Shown here: positions 33,958 to 42,359 of the stretch, one piece after another | Position numbering within the stretch: the stretch's first letter is position 1 | Layout: every line of letters begins with the position of its first letter | NCBI GenBank assembly: GCA_021396245.1 | Contig: WNYE01000038.1 | Location: 186,001-250,000, forward strand | Reading direction: 5' to 3' | DNA: 64,000 nucleotides | Origin: Sporothrix humicola | Lineage: Eukaryota; Ascomycota; Sordariomycetes; Ophiostomatales; Ophiostomataceae | Program-made: the position numbers and the translations under genes | Notes under the pieces: generated by a model | Told to the model about the DNA's origin: nothing | Database searches by the model: none | What the model saw: only the letters and a program-made list of their open reading frames with translations

Positions 33958-35889
33958 CTACTCCTCATACTCCTCCTCCTCCTCTTCGTCCACAACCAGC
34001 TCCGACGGGTCGACGGTCCATTCGGTCTCCTCGCTGAAGACCGGAACAAGGTTGTACTTGCCGCCCACAGGGCCCATACCGAAAGCATTGCCCACCAGTG
34101 CAGGCCCGCCACCCTCGCCGGGCTTGCGCTTCTCGTCGGACTCTTCGAGCAGCACGGCCGTCGTAAAGAACTGCACGTCGGTACCGGGCATCATCTCGTA
34201 CGTCATACCGCCCCAGCTCAGCTCGGTCCGTCCGGACTGACGGATACTTAACGTGCCCAGGAGACCGCCGCCGCCAATGTCGGAGGGGGCATTGCGCTTG
34301 GCGTTAATGTCGTTCTTGTTGTCGCCGCCATCCTCGTTCTCGGTAAGGTCGATCGGCGCTGGCGCAACACCGTCGAGCATGACAACGTCGTCGTCTGCAC
34401 CCGGCTCGCGCTTAATGCCGCCAGATCCAGATGCGTTGCCCGAGCCGTCTATGGCTGGCTCAAACGACTTGAGCGTAGGCAAGACGGGCGGGAATTGGAA
34501 GAGGAACAGACGGCCCTCGCGTGCTGGTGGCGCCTTTTGTTCTTGTGGCTCGTCGCTGTCTTCGGCACCTTCTGTAGCTGGCTTTTCTTGGCCCGGGGGC
34601 TGATCCATGGCCAGGTCGTGCAGCATCGCCTGCAGACCCTCTTCAATGGCAAGGTCCTCGGGATCCTTCTTGATGGTTGGTGCGCTCTTCTTGGCCTTTT
34701 TGGAGGCAGCCCCAGACGACGGCTGGGCGCTCACACTGTCAAGCGACAGCATCTCATCGTCACCATCCTCAGTCTTGACGCCCGCTTCAGCAGCAGCCTT
34801 TGCAGCCGCTGCCGCCGCCAGTTCTTGCCGCTTCTCGGCCAGCGTGTCAATGTCCGTCACCTCGATTTCCTCGCCGTCGGCGCCCACGAGCTTGACGCCC
34901 TGTGTCTTGATGGCACGCGACCACACCTGGTTGTCGTCGTCAAGGTTGCTGGCAGCCGCTGCCGCAGCAGTTGCATTCTCAAGTAGGTCGCTGTCAGACG
35001 AATCGTCTCCAGCAGCAGCAGCGGCAGCCGCCGCGTCTGCAGCTTCCAGCTCGGCCGTCGTCGCCACAACCACTTCCGGCTCGCGGTGTTCCTCGCGCCG
35101 GATGCCCATGGGAAGCATTTGTGACTTTTTGGACCGTGGCCCGCCTTCTGACTTTCTTGATCCCGATCCCGACTGACCCCCGTCGGCACCACTCCCGCTG
35201 CCGCTGCCGCTTGCGTCGCCGAGTTCATCCTTAAAGTAGTCGCTACCGTCTGCAGCACCGCTGCGTCCGTTGAATGTGTCCGTGTTGAGTCGCGAGTCCA
35301 GCTCGGCGCCGCCCGACGCCATCGAAAAGTTGCCGCCAGACCCGCTCGCGCCCCGGCCACCACCTGCGCCAAAACCGCCGCCGAAACCACCACCAAAGCC
35401 TCCACCCGACCCTCTACCGCCACGGCCTCCAGCGGCCGCACCCGGTAATTGCGAGAACGGACCGTCTGCTGCCACTGTGCGCCGCACCAGACCGTCACGG
35501 CCGCCTGCAAAATCTCCCCGGCCCCGGCCCCGACCGCCGCGGCCGCGTCCCCGTCCTCGGCTCGCCCGTTTCCGCCGCGCGTCTTCGGCCGCCCGATCAT
35601 TAAACTTTTTCTCTTCCTGCTCGGCCAGAGCCTTGCGCTCGTCGTCGGCACGGCGGACCACCTTGGGTTTTAATGCAAAGGAGCGTGTCCCGCCTGAAGC
35701 TGCTAGTGTTGCTGACGGCCGTGCTTGCGGCGCTGGTGACGCTGTTGCTGATACTGGTGGTGTGTCGGCCAGAACGACGGCCGCTTCTGACGGTTGTGCC
35801 TCCTGCTTTGGTGCTTCATTGTTTGCGGCGGCGGCAGCAGCAGCGGCGGCACCGCGAGCAGGCGCGCCTCGCCTCGTGCGAGGAGGCAT
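33958..35889 (-). CDS. RPC53: RNA polymerase III subunit RPC4 (Rpc53), 643 aa
   Basis: A single exon on the minus strand. The C-terminal RPC4 domain is recognisable: EGRLFLFQFPPVLP ends at residue 471, and GLLGTLSIRQSGRTELSWGG at 542-561 is followed by the strand-rich segment TYEMMPGTDVQFFTTAV. The N-terminal half is low-complexity: a basic PPRTRRGAPARG start, an Arg/Gly-rich block (GRGRGRGGRGRGRGDF), long Gly/Ser runs and several poly-Ala tracts alternating with acidic stretches. In yeast, Rpc53 pairs with Rpc37 on Pol III and acts in initiation, termination and reinitiation. The very acidic tail (EEEEEEYEE) is notable. The gene diverges from ureD across 723 bp. Confidence 0.9.
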   Translation of the reverse strand: MPPRTRRGAPARGAAAAAAAAANNEAPKQEAQPSEAAVVLADTPPVSATASPAPQARPSATLAASGGTRSFALKPKVVRRADDERKALAEQEEKKFNDRAAEDARRKRASRGRGRGRGGRGRGRGDFAGGRDGLVRRTVAADGPFSQLPGAAAGGRGGRGSGGGFGGGFGGGFGAGGGRGASGSGGNFSMASGGAELDSRLNTDTFNGRSGAADGSDYFKDELGDASGSGSGSGADGGQSGSGSRKSEGGPRSKKSQMLPMGIRREEHREPEVVVATTAELEAADAAAAAAAAGDDSSDSDLLENATAAAAAASNLDDDNQVWSRAIKTQGVKLVGADGEEIEVTDIDTLAEKRQELAAAAAAKAAAEAGVKTEDGDDEMLSLDSVSAQPSSGAASKKAKKSAPTIKKDPEDLAIEEGLQAMLHDLAMDQPPGQEKPATEGAEDSDEPQEQKAPPAREGRLFLFQFPPVLPTLKSFEPAIDGSGNASGSGGIKREPGADDDVVMLDGVAPAPIDLTENEDGGDNKNDINAKRNAPSDIGGGGLLGTLSIRQSGRTELSWGGMTYEMMPGTDVQFFTTAVLLEESDEKRKPGEGGGPALVGNAFGMGPVGGKYNLVPVFSEETEWTVDPSELVVDEEEEEEYEE

Positions 35890-36612
35890 TGTGGGCTGTG
35901 AGAGGTGAAGGCTGGGGTGATGACTGAGTGTGAATGGCCGTTTTATTTTTTATATATTTTTTATATTGTTTGACCTAACCGTGGGCTGTCGAAGAAGGCC
36001 TGATGTTTGCCCCTGATTGAATGGTGACTGCCAAGGAAAGTGCGATTGATATAAAACTTTATGAACCAAGAAGGCGCGATCCAGCCTTCTCGTTACTGAT
36101 GAGAAGGTGTTGATGAAAAAAATTAGTATGAGAACAGTCATTCTCCACAAAAAAAAGACAGCTTCCTTCTGGAGCTTGAGCCGCCTGAAAATTTCTGAAA
36201 TAGCGTGCCTGACGTGCCTGAAAGCCCAATTTTTATAGCGTAAAATACAGTACATGCGCTAGCTCAGACTGTGCACAGCACTCGACTTAAAGTGACATCA
36301 CAGTGCCAATTGCCTCCACTTCTTTGCATGTGGTGGGGGACGACCGCTCCTTCCCGCTCATGACAGCTCTGAATTACAAGTCTGACAACCACACCTTCTC
36401 CTCTTATCGGCCTGTCTCAAAACGGGCAAGACCTGCACTCCTCCGTGTAAGACCTTCCTTTGTGCGATTGACGATACAGAACGGCAGGTGCTCACATCAC
36501 GGGCATATAATTTCAACTAAAGGCGCTGGATTGACTTTATTCTTATTTTCATTCTGATCCGCTCATTTTCCCTCTTATATCACACTTCCTAGGGAAGTGT
36601 GACGTCGTCGAA
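35890..36612. other. Divergent promoter region between RPC53 and ureD
   Basis: This 723-bp stretch must serve both genes. On the RPC53 side lies a run of T/A sequence (about 35940-35968, TTTTTATATATTTTTTATATT). On the ureD side is the inverted repeat listed below. No open frame here looks coding. Confidence 0.65.
36580..36602. promoter_or_regulatory. Perfect 10-bp inverted repeat just before ureD
   Basis: TCACACTTCC, a TAG spacer and GGAAGTGTGA form a perfect hairpin or dyad ending 11 bases before the ureD ATG. The right arm runs into TGACGTCG, an ATF/CREB-like core. It could bind a dimeric regulator or, if transcribed, fold in the 5' leader near the start codon. No function is established. 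Confidence 0.6.
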
Positions 36613-37812
36613 ATGATATCACCATTTCCGCCGTCAACGGCCACCCCCGGCGACGGCCGCATCGTCGCCAATCTCATGCCCAATGGCGAACCTGGACTCG
36701 GCGTCGTCTCCTATCAATATCCTCTCAAACTCATTGCGCCGTCAACAGGCGCGGGCCTCGGCACTCTCGGCCGAGCGGGGAGCAAGATTGCAGACGACCA
36801 GAACGAAAGCGACCCCGCACGGCGCAAGAGCGCTCTTGTCTTTCTCTTGTCATATGGCGGCGGTCTTGTTGCCGGCGATCAGGTCAATTTGGACATTGAT
36901 GTCGAAGCCGGCTCCCGCTTGAGTCTGGTGACGCAGGGCACCACCAAGGTTTTCAAAGCGACGGGTGACGGCCGAGCAGTGCCCGTTGCCACGCCGACAC
37001 GCCAGAACCTGACGATGAACGTCGCACCTGGTGCAGGACTTTGTCTGTTGCCGGACCCTGTGCAGCCGTTTGCCGAGAGTATTTATGAGCAGGTCCAGAT
37101 TGTCAAGCTCGATGAGCGGGGAACGAATAATACCGACCGGGTAGCACCGTCCCTGTGCCTGCTCGACTGGGTGACTCAGGGCCGTGCGGCGCGCGGTGAG
37201 AACTGGGATTTCTCAAGCTGGAAGGGCCGCAACGAGGTCTGGCTGGAGACGGGAGATGTCAAGAGCACTTCCTCCCCCTTTGCTACAGAAACTGGCAAGG
37301 CACCGATACCGCATCGCAACCGGCTGCTCGTGCGCGACTCTGTGATGTTGGCACCTGGCTACCTTGATAGTGGTGTGGCTTCGTTGCCTTCATCCCCAGC
37401 GACAGAGGGCAATGCTCTACGGGACTCGCTGCAAGGACTCGCTGTTTTCGGCACACTGATTTTGAGGGGCCCACTTGTTGACGTCACCGGCGCCTTTTTC
37501 ATGGACGAGTTTGCTGCTCTGCCCCGGCTGGGCGGCCGTGATTTCCGGGATACAGACACGCCGGTAGCACCAAAGGCTGAGCTTACGGAGAAGGCTGACA
37601 CACTGTCTCTGGAAGACTGGCGTGTTGGACGGCTTAAGCTGGAGGCGGCACAAGGTGTGTTGTGGTCGGCTGCTGCTGTGCGTGGCTGTGTCGTCGTCAA
37701 GTTTGGCGCACGCAGTATCGAGGGCGGTCGCCTATGGATTGGGTCTATGCTGCAGCGCGAGGGGAGCGTGGCAGCTGCCTTTGGCGAGGAGGCGTTGATG
37801 TGTGTGCGTTAA
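36613..37812 (+). CDS. ureD: Urease accessory protein UreD, 399 aa
   Basis: A single exon. Family motifs are clear: GGGLVAGDQ at 82-90, LVTQGTTKVFK at about 105-115 and LPDPVQPFAESIYEQ at 146-160, then WVTQGRAARGENWDF and the C-terminal IEGGRLWIGSMLQREG. UreD binds apo-urease and, with UreF and UreG, builds the nickel active site in the cytosol, so this gene is needed for growth on urea. Fungal UreD proteins are longer than bacterial ones, and here extra sequence appears around residues 45-75 and 240-290. Urease, UreF and UreG are not in this window. The gene converges on DUG3 with 617 bp between stops. Confidence 0.93.
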   Translation: MISPFPPSTATPGDGRIVANLMPNGEPGLGVVSYQYPLKLIAPSTGAGLGTLGRAGSKIADDQNESDPARRKSALVFLLSYGGGLVAGDQVNLDIDVEAGSRLSLVTQGTTKVFKATGDGRAVPVATPTRQNLTMNVAPGAGLCLLPDPVQPFAESIYEQVQIVKLDERGTNNTDRVAPSLCLLDWVTQGRAARGENWDFSSWKGRNEVWLETGDVKSTSSPFATETGKAPIPHRNRLLVRDSVMLAPGYLDSGVASLPSSPATEGNALRDSLQGLAVFGTLILRGPLVDVTGAFFMDEFAALPRLGGRDFRDTDTPVAPKAELTEKADTLSLEDWRVGRLKLEAAQGVLWSAAAVRGCVVVKFGARSIEGGRLWIGSMLQREGSVAAAFGEEALMCVR

Positions 37813-38429
37813 GACGACACATGCTAGGCTGGATATGACATGTACATACATACGATCGCATTTTGATTTTGATAGCATTGCATAAGCAGCATGGCACAGC
37901 CAGCGAGCCCCCTTTGAGAGGGATTAAATAATATGAAGACCATTTTTGGGCATGAAGACATGAGTTTTATGATATGCACTGATATTGTGAGGATGTTATG
38001 TTGTGTAAAAGACAATATGTATAATTACAGGAAGCTGGATGAGAGTAAGAATAAACGCCAAACGAGAATAATAATAGGGCGAACAAGAAAAGACAACAGA
38101 AAACGAATAAAATCTAAACTCCCGAGTCATGAGTATCATAGCTTCCCAATAGAAAAGAAACAGAATAACGAAGAAGAAAGAAGAAAGGATAAAAAGCTCG
38201 ACCCTGTTCCATCCCAAAAAAATATGTCCCAATAACCAATATTCCCTTTTCATTTTGAACACTTTTTTAAACAATTCAGACAATGACAGGGGATGTCGTC
38301 GTCAGAGTCCTCGCGATGGCTAATCGGAATGCAATTAGGGCCTGTCCGAGCCCTGCTGACTTCCTGAGCAGCGGCTGCAGCACCAGCAGCGCCTGAGCAT
38401 GCACCTGAGCCTCCTTGCCCCCCAGACGC
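37813..38429. other. Convergent stretch between ureD and DUG3
   Basis: AT-rich 3' flanks of the two genes, purine-rich on the plus strand around 38050-38200. No gene is seen. Confidence 0.7.
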
Positions 38430-40038
38430 CTACGTCGACAGGGTGAGCTCGGGGAAAAAGCGTGCAATCTTGTTGGGATCGCCATAGTTGTTGCGTGGCG
38501 GCTCCGCGGGTGTAATGGGCGTGATGGGTTCCGTATCGCCGCCGTACCCACCGCCCTGGATCTGCTCGAGCTCGTTAAGCGACATACGCTTCTTCTTGAT
38601 GTTGCCTTGGGCTGGTGAGTTGCCCGACTGCTGTCTAGTCAGAGGAGGTGGTTGTGTCGTCGAGGATGAAGCGACACCCTCGGCTTGTGTGGTAGCCGGA
38701 TTAGAACTTCCTGCTGCCCCTGATGAGGATGATGCCGCTGCCGCACCCGGCCAGCTGCCACCGTCTGTACTATGCCGGGTCCGAAACGCATTGATAGGGA
38801 TTGTCGGGCCGTGGTGCTTCTTAGACGACGACGGCGGTTCGATGATATCGGGGGTACCGACAGACGCAGGGAAAGGACTGGCGGTGCGGGGCAGCAGCGA
38901 GATCTTCTCGTTGGCCACGAGACCCTTGGTCTGCACGAACGCTGCGGACCGCGAGTGGGCAGGGCCCCGGTTGGAGTACGCATCGATAATGGGATGCACC
39001 ATGACCGTCTGGCCGTGGATGGTGAGAATCGAATTGGTCGGCACGTTGACCCAGTTCTCGCGCTCAAACGTCAGCGGCTCGCTGGCCACGAGCACCACGT
39101 CGGCGCCCTTGTCCCGCCGCTGCATCTGGTAGTCCTTGTTGTCGCTGGCGCCGGGGACGGGCGTGCCACGCTTCTCCCACTGGCTGCCCGACGAGTAGTA
39201 GAGACTGGCGGCCTGGTCGGTGGCGCTGTTGATGTAGCGCGTGCAGATAACGCTGTGGCCATCGCTCAGCACAAAGTTGAGCAGACTGCGGGTGTCGACG
39301 TTCTCGGCGTGGATAACGCTCTCGGGGATCTGGTCGATTAGCTCGTTGATGATAGCAACGGTGCGCAACACAGCCTTGCGCAGGATCTCGGGGCCAAAAC
39401 CCTTTTCGGGCTGTGCACTGGGATTGCAGCCCATGCGCTCTAGAGTGTCCAGCAGCAGAGCGAAAGCCCACTCGCTGTCAGTACCGCCGTTGACAACATG
39501 GTACCAGTTGTCGGCAAGACGTTCGGTCAGGCGGCGCTTGATGTGCTTCCAGCCGCCGAGGCCGCCGTTGTGCATGAACATGAGGCTGCCATAGGAGAAA
39601 GGGTGGCAGTTGTCTTCGCTGAGGGTGCCGTCGGTGGCGGCACGGACATGCGCAAATACGAGGCGGGAGGCAGTTTTGCTAGCGATGCGTTCGAGGTTGG
39701 AGCAGTTCCAGGCAGGGATGGTCGAGCGGAAGAGGCAGGGGGTCTGGCCGAGTTTGGGGTCGGTGTAGAAGCCGATACCGAAGCCGTCGGCGTTGTTCTG
39801 GCCGCGCCGGGTGTCCTGAAATGTTAGAGGGCGAATCTAAAGAAAGCATATGTCAAGACAGGGGGACGTACTAGTCGTAGACGAGCATCGAAGGACTGCT
39901 TGAGTATGGAATGGGTCGGGTCGAGAATCAGCTTCGAGAGCAGGATCTCGTCGCTGCCCTTGTAGACCTGGGCTTGTTAGTATTGGGCAAAGAGGGGGGA
40001 ACACGGAGCCAATGCGGACATACCAAGAAGCGGCACAT
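38430..40038 (-). CDS. DUG3: Dug3-type class II glutamine amidotransferase, three exons, 498 aa
   Basis: Exons are 40038..40024, 39967..39872 and 39815..38430, all phase 0, with two 56-nt introns that carry CTAAC branch sites (AATACTAACAAG, CCTCTAACATT). The first exon codes only MCRFL, so the catalytic N-terminal Cys2 of this Ntn-type amidotransferase sits on a 15-nt exon. Next come VYKGSDEILLSKLILDPTHS and RRGQNNADGFGIGFY, then FAHVRAATDG, CHPFSYGSLMFMHNGGLGGW and NGGTDSEWAFALLL, all typical of Dug3. In yeast, Dug2-Dug3 cleaves the gamma-glutamyl bond of glutathione and Dug1 finishes the dipeptide. The yeast protein is about 360 residues; here about 110 extra residues form a Ser/Pro-rich disordered tail ending near the conserved-looking KIARFFPELTLS. 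Confidence 0.92.
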
Positions 40039-42359
40039 GTTGGGCAGCCGGCTACAGGACGCAGGAAGCGGTCGTCGGACCGGAGGTCGTTATAGATCGG
40101 GTTTTGGTCGAATCGTCTCCTCGGCGATGCTGAAAGAGATAGCCAAAAGTTAAAGTGGCGATGTCGATGAAACGGAGAGGGGGGATTGAACAGTCGGGGT
40201 AAAATATGTGCACAGGAAACAAAGTGTACAGAAGACAAGATGCAAGACGAAAGGATGCAAGAAGAAAAAGGGGTAGAGACAGAAAATGAATGCGAGCCGT
40301 GATTGAGGTCGTGCTTCAAAGAAGAACGAAACGAACCAAAAGGTCAAAAGAGTCAGAAGACAGGGAAAGAGTCCAACGACGCCAAAGACACCAAAGACGG
40401 CGAAAGCGCCAGGGCCATCGTACTAAGCGAATTGGGGGAGGGCGAAATGACTGCACAGACGGCACAAAAGGAAGGGACAAGACACTTCCAGCCGCCAGAA
40501 GGAGTGGAGCCTGCCCGTCCCAATTAGCGGTTTTTAGGTCATTCAACACCTAGCGGACGACGACAAGCCTGGCCACAGTGGAGCAACGGTGCAGTGCCGT
40601 GCGCCTGTCCCCTAAAAATGACAACGTTTTGCCCCGGATCACTGCTGCATGCAGGGTTGGGAGGCCCACACACCGCTGACTGCACTCTATTTACAGCAGG
40701 GTTTGGGGTGTTTTGGGGAACTGAGAGCACAAGGCTGACATTCTTAGTGCCAAAATTTACGTCTTTCCGTCGCGCCTGCCACATTGATACATTGATGGAA
40801 TACCGCTAGCCGATGGCGACATCGACCGCAATTGCAAGAGGCAATGGCAGGCCGGCTTTGATGCCATCGTTCTTTCCTTTGTGCAACTCAGCCGCGAGCG
40901 CCGTATTTCTTTTGTTGACCCACCTCAGCTCAGAGTCAGAGTCACAAAGGTGGATTGCTCTTGCTGTTGTTTACATTGTTCTTGCCTTTTTGATGTTTCA
41001 TTGCGTTTGCTTTTGAGCTGATTCCTGCTTTTGGCCGGCCCTTCATGTCGATGTTGGAGCTCCCCTTGCATTGCTCCGCAAAGGGCACTCGGGGCAACAA
41101 CGCGGCTGCTCCTGCCAATCGATCCCGGTCCAGGCCCTCCTTCCTTTTGTGCTCAATTGCGAGGCGCAATGTAATCTGTTCAATCTCGGGTATGTGCATA
41201 GAGATAGAGTAGTCTCTGAGAATGCCCGATTGATTCTTACCTTTCATTCTTATACTTCTCTCCACTTCAACATCTCCCACCACCCCATGCCGGCCATGGT
41301 AGCCATGCTTTCCTGCGGCCTGCCTCATGAGCAGCTGTTGTGCATGTGTAACCGCCTCTTCCCTGCTTCCCTGGCCCGGCGACGCCACAGGACGCCCTGG
41401 CGACAGCGAAATTACTCTCTGCGTGGCACTCTACACGTGCCGGCTGTGCCACGGTTCTGCGACAGAGTGTCCTGGTAAAATGGCTAGGTGATTTCACAGT
41501 AATATTGACCGCTGTTCCGCGCGTGTCACTGCCGCACGTCCCCAACACTTCAAAACGGGCACAGGGTTGGACCTTGCGTCTTAAACACCCGAGCCGGCAC
41601 GTCGTCGGCGCATTGTCGCGAGGGACGAGAAGGAAGAGAATGGCACTTAGACACGGGGATCCATGCTCCTGGATTTTGAATCCCACAAATGTGGTGTGTT
41701 GTGGTGATTGTACTCGGTAGAAGTTCACGAAAGTTCTCGAAGCTGATAAGTGCATTTCTGGACCTGACCGTTATTCCTCTAGCGGGGCAGCCACTTACAC
41801 CAAAAACGAGGCTCGCGTCGTTCGCCCATTGTTCTCCCTTATCGTAGCAATTGCACGTGACGCTAAAAGTCGAGCGCGGGGCTGCGCCGACCCAGCAAAG
41901 TGGCGGTGGGAATATGGGAGAATCCCTGGAAATTCATGCCACAAAACGCAGGAGCGACCCCCCCGTTTCGGCCCTCGTCATAAGGCAGCAAATATAAGCA
42001 GACAACAAGAGGAAACTACTGCAGTCAAAAAAAGTCGAGGGCAGCTGCAATTCGACAACCTGCCATTGGATCCAACGGCCTGCATTTTTCTCGCATTTCT
42101 TCCCATTTCGCTCATTTCATTCCGCTGATGCGACACGTCGTATCCCGACAACTCCGCTTCCCCCTCCGCGCCCTTCTCGGGGCCTAGCAGACCATGAACA
42201 GACCGACTGTTGTCTCGAACATTGTCGATGTTGCCAGCATCCTGGCTTGATTTACGATAAAAGAGACGACTACGACACGAAACGGTCCCACACGATTGAT
42301 ACGGCACATACGATACAAACAACACCCTCTACCTCTTCATCTTTCCTTCCCTCACCGCA
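40039..42359. other. 2.3 kb divergent region between DUG3 and MGM1
   Basis: The DUG3-proximal part (about 40200-40460) is purine-rich on plus, that is CT-rich on DUG3's sense strand. The middle shows no family-like open frame. The MGM1-proximal 250 bp looks like an AC-rich leader. No RNA gene was recognised. Confidence 0.6.
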
